Below are positions 43,202-51,137 of a stretch of DNA of 64,000 bases, piece after piece. Within the stretch, counting starts at the first letter, position 1, and each line of letters begins with the position of its first letter. Source of the stretch: Dyadobacter fermentans DSM 18053. Its GTDB lineage: Bacteria; Bacteroidota; Bacteroidia; Cytophagales; Spirosomataceae. A program made the position numbers and the translations under genes. The stretch spans positions 2,790,001-2,854,000 of the forward strand of contig NC_013037.1 of the NCBI RefSeq assembly GCF_000023125.1. Direction: 5' to 3'. Under the pieces are notes generated by a model. It had not been told where the DNA came from. It was given only the letters and a program-made list of their open reading frames with translations, and ran no database searches.

Positions 43202-45616
43202 ATGAATGCATTGAACCGCTTGCTGGTGTTTGTACTCTGTTTATGCAGTTTGCAGGGGAAAAGTCAGGCAAAGGAGCCTTATCTGCCGTTGTATGGCGGG
43301 GAGTTTAAATCAAAGTCTGTTCAAAATTCACCTGATCCGATCATCCATTATCAATGGAAAAATCCCCGGGCCGACGATAGTTTGCAGATTTACACGCTGC
43401 TTCCCCGTCAGATAACTCCCAGTCGTTCAAACGCTTTCCGAATAAAGGATTCGGGCATTACCGTCTCAGGCACGGGCGATTTGCAATTTGATTTCGGTCA
43501 GGTCAATGCAGGATGGATCGAGTTCGATTCGGACGATCTGAATGGTGATGTGCAGGTAAGCCTCAGCGAATACAACGAACCTGCCATTCTCAATGCAGGC
43601 GCGCAGCACCCCGTCAAAACGCTCAAACCCGCGCGATATGGAAACACTTACCGCCTCGAACTGAACCAGCAGCTATATGAAGGTGTCCGGTTTGCGTGGC
43701 TGCATGTAAAATCGCTCTCGAAACCGTGGAGTTTGACCAATTTCCGGCTGATCTGTCAGACCAAACCAGTCAACTACCTCGGCAGTTTTTCCTGCAATGA
43801 TACATTGCTCAACCGCATCTGGTACACCGGCGCATACACCGTAAAACTCAATCTCTTGCAGGATTACCTCGGCGCGATCCTGATGGAGCGCAGCGACCGG
43901 CATTCGTGGACAGGCGACGCATATCCTTCGCAGGCGGCGTCTATGGCGGCTTTCGGCAATTTTGATTTTGTTAAAAAGAATATCGCATTTACCGCACCGC
44001 AGGACAATGGTATTGCCGCCTATTCCATGTACTGGGTGCTGGGACTGGTGGATTATTTCAGGTATACAGGCGATGCGGACTTTTTCAAAGCGTACCTGGA
44101 TAACGCCGCAAAACGGCTGGACGCCGCCTATGCGCATTTCGACAAACTACCCAACCTGGCCTTTATGGGCTGGGACGAGCGGCTGGGTGCGGGATTTGAG
44201 CGACCAAACCTGCCCGAAAGCGAGCGGGCGTATCGCTGGCTGTGTGTTAATGCATGGTCAAAGTTTTCCGAATGCCTGTCGGTGCTCGGGAACCAAACGC
44301 TTGCCGAAAAGTACCGCCAGTATGCGGCCGCTAAGAAGAAACAACTTTCCAATGACCAACTTTCGGGCTACGGCGTACACGCACTTGCCGAGGTTTTCAA
44401 TGCCGAACCAAATAGCTCTGAAACCGTGCTGAAACTGGCTTCAAAATGGTTTACAGACCGGAATGCGCGCCTCTCCTATTCGCCTTTTAACCAGTATTTT
44501 ATTTTGCAGGGAATGGCCAGGGCTGGCTACATGCGGGAAGCGCTCACCACAGTCAGAGACCAATGGGGCGGGCAAATCCGGTACGGCGGTACCACATTCT
44601 TTGAAGTGTTCCGCCCATCGTGGAACGATGCACTGGCACCCAACAGCGCGCCCATTAACAACCAATGCGGCTACACAAGCCTGACGCACCCCTGGGGCGC
44701 TGGCGTAACGAGGTGGTTGTCCGATGAAATCCTGGGTGTACGGCCCGTTTCCGCCGGCTTTAAAATATTCAGCATTATGCCGTTTCTGAACGAATCGCTG
44801 ACCTGGGTAAAAGGCGATGTACCCACGCCGTCGGGCATTATATCGGCGTCTTTTAATTCGGTAACGGGTGATTGTGAAGTGCAAATTCCAAAAGGTACCA
44901 CCGCGGCGAAAATCGGACTACCCAAGAATGGAAAGTCCATTAACAGAATTACGCTTAACGACCGCCCGGTAAAAATCACGAGCGAAGATGCGCGCTACGC
45001 CTATCTTTCGGACCTGTCGGCAGGCAGCTATCACATCAAAATCACTTACGGAAAATCTGCGCCTGCGGTCAGCAATACCGGAAAGGATGAGCTGACTTAT
45101 GCGCTGGCCCGGTTTACGGTCGACTCAACGATCGGCGGTAACCGGAAAACCCGTTTAGGCAAAGACGGATACTTCCTGGCGGGCCGCAGTACGAACGAAA
45201 ACACGCTTAAAAAGCCAGCTTACATTGATTCGATACGGATCGACAGGGCGATCAACCAGACGTGGGCAGATCAGCATTCGGACGAGAATTCACCACAGTC
45301 AGCCGGCACGAATGCCAGTGCGTTCGTCACACAAGATCCCAAACCGACGCTGCAGACATTTACGCTGGATATTTTTCAGCACGATTCAACGGCTTACGAG
45401 CTGACACTCCATTTCGTCGATCCCGACCGCAAAGGAAGGCGCTCGGCCATTGAAGTGTTCGACGCGCATACATTGGAACTCCTCGCTCCTGTTCAGGTAA
45501 TCGGCAATTACCAAAACGGGAAATACCTGAGATTTAAAGTGGACCGCTCCATTCGGATACGCGTCAATCACGTGCGGGGGCCCAATGCTGCTCTTGCGGG
45601 GATCTTGTTTAATTAA
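43202..45616 (+). CDS. Secreted GH78-type alpha-L-rhamnosidase
   Basis: Glycoside hydrolase with an (alpha/alpha)6 barrel of the GH78 type, 804 residues from the ATG at 43202, which starts a signal peptide (MNALNRLLVFVLCLCSLQGK). Two earlier in-frame ATGs exist at 43121 and 43172; the first lies within a stem-loop. A beta-sandwich (GTGDLQFDFGQVNAGWIEFD) precedes the barrel, where LMERSDRHSWTGDAYPSQAA corresponds to the family's acid-residue loop; GGTTFFEVFRPSWNDA and CGYTSLTHPWGAGVTRWLSD follow. After the usual GH78 C-terminal domain (IMPFLNESLTWVKGDVPTPS) there is an extra sandwich of about 170 residues with a sugar-binding look (DSTIGGNRKTRLGKDGYFLA, FTLDIFQHDSTAYELTLHFV). Third gene of the AraC-controlled PUL. 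Confidence 0.88.
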   Translation: MNALNRLLVFVLCLCSLQGKSQAKEPYLPLYGGEFKSKSVQNSPDPIIHYQWKNPRADDSLQIYTLLPRQITPSRSNAFRIKDSGITVSGTGDLQFDFGQVNAGWIEFDSDDLNGDVQVSLSEYNEPAILNAGAQHPVKTLKPARYGNTYRLELNQQLYEGVRFAWLHVKSLSKPWSLTNFRLICQTKPVNYLGSFSCNDTLLNRIWYTGAYTVKLNLLQDYLGAILMERSDRHSWTGDAYPSQAASMAAFGNFDFVKKNIAFTAPQDNGIAAYSMYWVLGLVDYFRYTGDADFFKAYLDNAAKRLDAAYAHFDKLPNLAFMGWDERLGAGFERPNLPESERAYRWLCVNAWSKFSECLSVLGNQTLAEKYRQYAAAKKKQLSNDQLSGYGVHALAEVFNAEPNSSETVLKLASKWFTDRNARLSYSPFNQYFILQGMARAGYMREALTTVRDQWGGQIRYGGTTFFEVFRPSWNDALAPNSAPINNQCGYTSLTHPWGAGVTRWLSDEILGVRPVSAGFKIFSIMPFLNESLTWVKGDVPTPSGIISASFNSVTGDCEVQIPKGTTAAKIGLPKNGKSINRITLNDRPVKITSEDARYAYLSDLSAGSYHIKITYGKSAPAVSNTGKDELTYALARFTVDSTIGGNRKTRLGKDGYFLAGRSTNENTLKKPAYIDSIRIDRAINQTWADQHSDENSPQSAGTNASAFVTQDPKPTLQTFTLDIFQHDSTAYELTLHFVDPDRKGRRSAIEVFDAHTLELLAPVQVIGNYQNGKYLRFKVDRSIRIRVNHVRGPNAALAGILFN

Positions 45617-45870
45617 TTTAAATCTCACTTGTTAAAAATTCACTTTCATACTCATCATTCAAATAAACAATTGTGTTTCAATAAAGCCATCTCACAAGCT
45701 TTGCTAAATAGCATTTCTTCGCAAATCGTATTTCGTATTTCATTTAATTATCTCTTTAAAAATAGATCATTAAATATAAATCAAATGCCATTTTGTATCA
45801 ATTTAAAACCCACACAAAAACTAATTTAGACCTAGCAAAATTATCATTAAATTATAGTCAATAAATACCA
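45617..45870. other. 254-nt AT-rich intergenic region before the dioxygenase cassette
   Basis: Clearly more AT-rich than the flanking genes. It should contain the GH78 terminator and a promoter for the four-gene cassette. A weak partial match to the AraC site (ATTTTGTA near 45789) is present but not convincing. No ORF or RNA gene recognised. Confidence 0.45.
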
Positions 45871-46683
45871 ATGAAAACAGAGATCACACCGCAGGATATA
45901 TCCAGTTACCAACAAAATGGCTTTATTGTCATTGAAGATTTTTTATCCGAGCAGGAACTAGCAGAGTGGCGAAATGCGCTGGACGAAGCATTGGCCAACC
46001 GCAAAGGAAACAAACTCCCCGACCGAAAAGAGGTTTACGGAAAAGGCGATGATGCCGACAAATCGTACTACGATAATGTATTTGACCAGCTGCTGAACCT
46101 CTGGCAGGATAATGCCGGAATCAGGAAACTGATGCTCGACGAGCGCATTGGGAAAATGGCCGCCCAACTCGCCGAGGTAGACGGAATACGAATCTGGCAC
46201 GATCAGGCGCTGATCAAAAAACCCTGGGCCAACCCAACCTCCTGGCATTTGGACACCCCTTACTGGTCGTTTACCGACCGCCGGGCATTGTCGATTTGGG
46301 TTGCCCTGGACGATGCAACATTGGAAAATGGCTGCCTGTTTTTCATTCCCGGATCGCACCACACGACGACATTTGAAAACCCGGGTATCGGCAAAAACAT
46401 GGGTGCTATTTTTACAACTTACCCACAATTTTACAAAACCAAATCGGTGGCAGTTCCGATGAAAGCGGGCAGCTGTTCATTTCATAATGGCCTCACCATT
46501 CACGGCGCACATGCCAACATGACCCCGGGATACCGGCGCGCCATGACCTGCGCGTATATGCCGGATGGAAATACATTTAATGGTATCCAGAATATATTAA
46601 GTGACGAGGAAGTTGCTGGCTTATCGATTGGAAGTTTATTAAATAAAGACGCAATAAACCCATTAATTTATTCGCGTTCCTAA
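45871..46683 (+). CDS. Phytanoyl-CoA dioxygenase family Fe(II)/2-oxoglutarate enzyme
   Basis: Cytoplasmic oxygenase of 270 residues with no signal peptide. The Fe(II) facial triad is His126 and Asp128 (TSWHLDTPYWSF) with His211 (GLTIHGAHANMTPGYRRAM). Arg222 or Arg223, in the same segment, should bind the 2-oxoglutarate carboxylate. The N-terminal SYQQNGFIVIEDFLSEQELA is typical of the PhyH family. PhyH enzymes hydroxylate small molecules; the substrate here is unknown, but its place at the head of a cassette with a beta-propeller hydrolase (12 nt), a sugar isomerase and a six-hairpin glycosidase suggests oxidative removal of a modified sugar or methyl/acyl group (inference). Confidence 0.88.
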   Translation: MKTEITPQDISSYQQNGFIVIEDFLSEQELAEWRNALDEALANRKGNKLPDRKEVYGKGDDADKSYYDNVFDQLLNLWQDNAGIRKLMLDERIGKMAAQLAEVDGIRIWHDQALIKKPWANPTSWHLDTPYWSFTDRRALSIWVALDDATLENGCLFFIPGSHHTTTFENPGIGKNMGAIFTTYPQFYKTKSVAVPMKAGSCSFHNGLTIHGAHANMTPGYRRAMTCAYMPDGNTFNGIQNILSDEEVAGLSIGSLLNKDAINPLIYSRS

Positions 46684-46695
46684 TACTTATTTAAA

Positions 46696-47757
46696 ATGAA
46701 AAAACCCGCATTCACATTTTGTTTAACAATCTGTTTATTATGTGCAATACATGCATATTCCCAACATCAAACTTACTCCGATGGCCGGCCCGCCGCGCAC
46801 CGTCGGATTGAATGCCGGGATGAAGGTATTGTGCTGCAATATGGCGATGGGCAGGACAGTTGTGATGTGTACGGCGCGCGGGAAGCTGTCGTGAATAAAG
46901 TGGGCAATACGTATTATTTGTTTTATGATGGAGCCGGGAAAGACGGTTGGAAAGCTTGCCTCGCTACCAGCACCGACCTGAAAAACTGGAATAAGAAAGG
47001 TGCCGTTCTGGACTTGGGTGATTCGACGAGAATGGATGCAAAAAGCGCATCATCCCCTTGGGTAATCAAAGAAAGAGACACCTGGCATATGTTCTACCTG
47101 GGCACACCCAATGCAACAGCCGCTCCCGACCGTGTTCCCGGCTTCCCATACCTGACCATGAAAGCGAAAGCGCCATCGCTGGGAGGTCCGTGGACGAAGC
47201 AATATGACGTACAGCCATTCACAACTAAGCCGAATACATTTTATTCACTTACAGCGAGTCCGGGATTTATCGTCAGGAATAACAATGAGTTTTTACAATT
47301 TTTCAGTGGATCTGCTCAGGATGGCAAGGTCGTAAAGCGCACCGTTGGCATTGCCCGAACGAAAAACCTCAACGGCAGCTGGGATATTTTGGCAAGTCCG
47401 GTCGTGCCGCTCGATGAGCAGATTGAGAATTCAAGTTTATATTATGATAAAGGCCAGAAAACGTGGTACCTTTTTACCAATCATATCGGCATTAATGAAA
47501 AAGGAAACGAATTCACGGATGCGATCTGGGTGTATTGGGCAAAAGACCTTTATCATTGGCAAAAAGAAAACAAAGCCATTGTATTGGACAAGCAAAACTG
47601 CAACTGGTCCAAAGGTGCCATAGGCATGCCAACCGTAATTCAAACCGGAAATAAACTAGCCCTGCTTTACGATGCGGCTCCCGGCGAAAGCATCAGTCAC
47701 ATGAAAAGGAGTATCGGTCTGGCCTGGATTCCGCTGCCGATTAAAATGGAGAATTAA
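46696..47757 (+). CDS. Secreted five-bladed beta-propeller glycosidase (GH43/GH117-like)
   Basis: Exported protein of 353 residues, signal peptide KPAFTFCLTICLLCAIHAYS. The repeating strand pattern of the GH43/GH32/GH117/GH130 propeller superfamily is clear: YGAREAVVNKVGNTYYLFYD, LATSTDLKNWNKKGAVLDLG, SASSPWVIKERDTWHMFYLG, VGIARTKNLNGSWDILASPV, LYYDKGQKTWYLFTNHIG, AIGMPTVIQTGNKLALLYDA. Acidic residues at propeller-centre positions (CDVYGA, ENSSLYYD) could be catalytic, but no exact family was fixed. It is 12 nt after the dioxygenase and 3 nt before the isomerase, so it belongs to the same operon. Confidence 0.78.
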   Translation: MKKPAFTFCLTICLLCAIHAYSQHQTYSDGRPAAHRRIECRDEGIVLQYGDGQDSCDVYGAREAVVNKVGNTYYLFYDGAGKDGWKACLATSTDLKNWNKKGAVLDLGDSTRMDAKSASSPWVIKERDTWHMFYLGTPNATAAPDRVPGFPYLTMKAKAPSLGGPWTKQYDVQPFTTKPNTFYSLTASPGFIVRNNNEFLQFFSGSAQDGKVVKRTVGIARTKNLNGSWDILASPVVPLDEQIENSSLYYDKGQKTWYLFTNHIGINEKGNEFTDAIWVYWAKDLYHWQKENKAIVLDKQNCNWSKGAIGMPTVIQTGNKLALLYDAAPGESISHMKRSIGLAWIPLPIKMEN

Positions 47758-47760
47758 CGA

Positions 47761-48609
47761 ATGGATATTAAAATTCTGAGTCCTCAATGGGGACATGAAC
47801 ACCTGCCAGTGGACGAATTTATTGCCAAAATAGTAGATGCCGGCTATGATGGCATTGATACCTGGCTGCCGGACGATCCGATGACCAGAAAAAGGCTTTT
47901 GAATCATATCGAAGAAGAGGGTCTTGTTTTTGTTGCACATCAGCATCAGGCTGCCGGCAATAACTTTAAAGAATTCCAGGCCAGCTTTAAAATTAACCTC
48001 GAAGCATGCGCGGCTGCCTCACCCGTTCTGATCAATTCACATACGGGTAGAGACTACTTTACGCACGATCAATTGCTCTCGCTTATTGACATTGCTTCGG
48101 AAATAGCAGATCAAACAAACATTCCAATCGTTCACGAAACGCACCGCGGCCGAATGGGCTATTCGCCGCAATCAACAGAACAGCTTTTTATACAAAGACC
48201 CGGTTTTGAAATAACCGCTGATTTCTCGCATTGGGTATGCGTCACGGAAAGCATGCTTGGCGATTTTGAATCGGTTTTATATGAAGCGATTGACAGGACG
48301 CGGCACGTTCATGCCCGTGTAGGCTATGAGCAAGGACCGCAGGTGACCGATCCCAGATCCCCCGAATGGGCTTATGCACTCAACCGGTTTTTAGTTTGGT
48401 GGGATGCGATTGTAGCCGTTAACAGGCAGAAAAACAGGAAAATACTGACTTTTACAACTGAATTTGGCCCGTTTCCATATATGCAAATGATCCCATTTAC
48501 AAACAAAGCCATTGCAAGCCAATTCGACATTAACTGCTATTTGAAAGATTTGCTCAGGGAGAGATATATCGTGAAAGTAGATCCGGAATCCTGGTCGATA
48601 GGCAAGTAG
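47761..48609 (+). CDS. Sugar isomerase/epimerase-like TIM-barrel protein
   Basis: Cytoplasmic protein of 282 residues in the xylose isomerase-like TIM-barrel/AP endonuclease 2 superfamily. Landmarks are MDIKILSPQWGHEHLPVDEF, GYDGIDTWLPDD, FVAHQHQAAGN, NSHTGRDYFTHDQL, IPIVHETHRGRMGYSP, ITADFSHWVCVTESML, HVHARVGYEQGPQVTDPRSP and LTFTTEFGPFPYMQ. His/Glu/Asp clusters at strand ends (HETHRGR, ADFSHW, HVHAR, TEFGP) would bind a metal. Members isomerise or epimerise sugars and inositols. It starts 3 nt after the propeller gene, so it is tightly coupled. The substrate is unknown. Confidence 0.82.
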   Translation: MDIKILSPQWGHEHLPVDEFIAKIVDAGYDGIDTWLPDDPMTRKRLLNHIEEEGLVFVAHQHQAAGNNFKEFQASFKINLEACAAASPVLINSHTGRDYFTHDQLLSLIDIASEIADQTNIPIVHETHRGRMGYSPQSTEQLFIQRPGFEITADFSHWVCVTESMLGDFESVLYEAIDRTRHVHARVGYEQGPQVTDPRSPEWAYALNRFLVWWDAIVAVNRQKNRKILTFTTEFGPFPYMQMIPFTNKAIASQFDINCYLKDLLRERYIVKVDPESWSIGK

Positions 48610-48640
48610 AGTTCAGAATCACGATTAATCTTACCCAGAC

Positions 48641-51124
48641 ATGCATTTAAAACCCATATTTACAATAATAGCACTACTGGCATTAAACCTGACAGCTTAT
48701 GCTGAAACGGAAGACATTGTAATTCAGGATAAAACAAAGTCGGTAACATTAAGTGTTCCCGGCAAGAAATTATCACTGGTAATCGATTACGGGGCCGGGT
48801 GCATGGTCAGGCAATTATTGGTTAATGGCGTAGAAACATTGTCAAAGAGTGGTGCTTATACGGGGATCAAAACAGGCGACAGTATTTTCAACTCCACCTC
48901 ATCACGCCAGGTTAAGCTCAGCCGAAAATCCGACGGCATTACCCTAAGCAATATAACTTATGGAGGCGGTGCAATGATGGTGAATGAAACCTGGGATTTT
49001 GCTATTGCAGGTGACCAAATTCACTGGAATATCACCCGAAATTACAGCAATTCGGCCCGGGTACAGGAAGTTGCTTTTCCCAAATGGAATTTTGCCGGAC
49101 TGGATGTTTGGAAAGGTGGAATTCTGGATAATGGCGGCATGGTTTGGTGTAAATATTTAAAAGGGAATAACGATACGTATGGCGTTCATACCGGCGGCGT
49201 TACATTCTGGAACGACAAGTCAGGAAATGGATTACGAATAGCGCCACCGAAAGGAAAAGAGAATTTTTCAACAAAATTCTCCAATGAAAATAATGCTTTT
49301 ACGTGTACTCAGCAGCTTAGCCCGGTAGCATTAAAGCAGCAACACAACCTCAGCAGGTTCGTTGCAGGCAAGGCGGATGTTTTCGCTCCGTTTATGGTGG
49401 AAGCAGGTACTGTGAGCGCTACTTTCTCGCTGCAATATGTTGACTATTTCAAGGAGTATTCGCGGGGGACATTACCGGGTATCGACGCCGGGGCTGTTCG
49501 TGAGTTGATGAATACCACCGGACGTTATGGTGTTGTCGATAACAATATCATTGGCGCCAATGGCTGGCTTACCAATTGGAAATGTCTGCATGAGCCCTTT
49601 TTCTCGCAGATCGGCATGGCGCTTAACGACATGAACTACACCGCAAACATGGCCGCAACACTTGACCAGGAGCGTGATTTGGCCATGAAGCCCGACGGCC
49701 GCGTACTGTCGCGCTGGCATAATGCCCCGGGAGATGAGATACCAGGTACATATAACCCCGAAACCGGTTATTATGAAGCCATGTGGGGTTATACGATCGA
49801 TTCGCAGCCCGGCTATGTGATCAACACCAGCGAACAATTTGATTTGAGCGGTGATCTGCAGTGGCTGCGTTCGCATAAATCGGCATGCGAAAAAGCGCTG
49901 GACTGGCTTATCAGCCGCGATGCCAATCAGAATGGGATTTTTGAAATGATGAACAACAATATCGCCGAGAAAAAAGCCAGTGATTGGCTGGATATTGTGT
50001 GGGCAAGTTACGAAAATTCATTTGTAAATGCGCAGATGTTTGAAGCGCTTAATTTATGGGCTAACTGCGAGGATGTATTGGGAGATCGCGACAAAGCAGC
50101 ATATTATCGGGCGGTCGCGGCAAAACTTAAAACGGCATTCAACAAACCCGTTGAAGAAGGCGGTTTTTGGTCGGCTAAAAAAAAGCAATACGTTTATTGG
50201 CGTGATAACGATGGTTCTATTCATGGCGATAACCTGGTTACTCCGGTTAACTTTGCAGCCATCGCATTTGGAATTTGCGATGACAAAGAGCGCATTGCCC
50301 AATTGCTTGATCAGATCGAGCAGCATACCGCAAGCGAAGATCTGTTTCACTGGCCTTTATGCTTTGATTCGTTCACGCAGGCGGAGGTATCTCCCGGAAA
50401 CTGGCCCTTTCCCAAATACGAGAACGGAGATATATTTCCCACCTGGGGATATTTAGGCATTCGTGCCTACACCCAATACGATAAAAGCATTGCGCTAAAA
50501 TACATCAACAAACTACTGCTTCAATATAAAAAGGACGGCCTCTCATCGCAACGGTATAGCCGCACTACGCAATTGGGTTTAGGCGATGATATTCTTGCAG
50601 GTATTTGTACGAGCATTACCGCACTGTATCGGGATATCTACGGCATACGTCCGAAATGGAATAGAATGGGAATTGAACCAAACCTTAGCCAACATCTCAA
50701 CGGCACACAGTTCAGCTACCGCCTGCGCGATACACTTTATCAAATAAAACTAAACGTTGACGATTACAGCCTTGCTACCGATCGTTTCATGATCAAGAGT
50801 AAGCAAAGTTTCGGCGCAAATAATAACGGCAACCTCACTAATATCTATCCGCAAAACCGTGAAGATTTGATATTGCAAATCGAAGCGAATTCAAATAGTC
50901 AGTTAAAATGTAATCTTGGCAAATCGTCACCCGAAGGGCTGGCCTGGACAGTGGCATCCGAAGGCACTTACAATTTCAGATTAAAAGGCTTGTTGACCAA
51001 AACACAATACCAACTGATCATTGACAATCGCAAGACGTTAGTAACACCCGATTCGAATGGCAATATCGCTTTTAGTCATACATGTAAAGGCTTGTCAAGT
51101 TTTGAAATTGCGAAGGTTTTGTGA
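48641..51124 (+). CDS. Secreted six-hairpin glycosidase-like protein, family unclear
   Basis: Exported protein of 827 residues; signal peptide MHLKPIFTIIALLALNLTAY. The N-terminal 280 residues are a beta-sandwich (LVIDYGAGCMVRQLLVNGVE, YGGGAMMVNETWDFAIAGDQ, VHTGGVTFWNDKSGNGLRIA). The middle 400 residues are an (alpha/alpha)6 toroid like that of clan GH-L/GH-G enzymes (QWLRSHKSACEKALDWLISR, SDWLDIVWASYENSFVNAQM, YYRAVAAKLKTAFNKPVEEG, FPTWGYLGIRAYTQYDKSIA). A C-terminal sandwich follows. Asp in SDWLDIV and Glu in ASYENSF are candidate acids. I could not match it to a named GH family. Last gene of the cassette, 31 nt after the isomerase, 13 nt from the convergent GH115 gene. Confidence 0.72.
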   Translation: MHLKPIFTIIALLALNLTAYAETEDIVIQDKTKSVTLSVPGKKLSLVIDYGAGCMVRQLLVNGVETLSKSGAYTGIKTGDSIFNSTSSRQVKLSRKSDGITLSNITYGGGAMMVNETWDFAIAGDQIHWNITRNYSNSARVQEVAFPKWNFAGLDVWKGGILDNGGMVWCKYLKGNNDTYGVHTGGVTFWNDKSGNGLRIAPPKGKENFSTKFSNENNAFTCTQQLSPVALKQQHNLSRFVAGKADVFAPFMVEAGTVSATFSLQYVDYFKEYSRGTLPGIDAGAVRELMNTTGRYGVVDNNIIGANGWLTNWKCLHEPFFSQIGMALNDMNYTANMAATLDQERDLAMKPDGRVLSRWHNAPGDEIPGTYNPETGYYEAMWGYTIDSQPGYVINTSEQFDLSGDLQWLRSHKSACEKALDWLISRDANQNGIFEMMNNNIAEKKASDWLDIVWASYENSFVNAQMFEALNLWANCEDVLGDRDKAAYYRAVAAKLKTAFNKPVEEGGFWSAKKKQYVYWRDNDGSIHGDNLVTPVNFAAIAFGICDDKERIAQLLDQIEQHTASEDLFHWPLCFDSFTQAEVSPGNWPFPKYENGDIFPTWGYLGIRAYTQYDKSIALKYINKLLLQYKKDGLSSQRYSRTTQLGLGDDILAGICTSITALYRDIYGIRPKWNRMGIEPNLSQHLNGTQFSYRLRDTLYQIKLNVDDYSLATDRFMIKSKQSFGANNNGNLTNIYPQNREDLILQIEANSNSQLKCNLGKSSPEGLAWTVASEGTYNFRLKGLLTKTQYQLIIDNRKTLVTPDSNGNIAFSHTCKGLSSFEIAKVL

Positions 51125-51137
51125 GGACAACCCGCCT

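Noticed and set aside
45780..45810. Possible fourth AraC site before the dioxygenase cassette
   Set aside because: Only ATTTTGTA plus scattered bases match; in such AT-rich DNA this is expected by chance.
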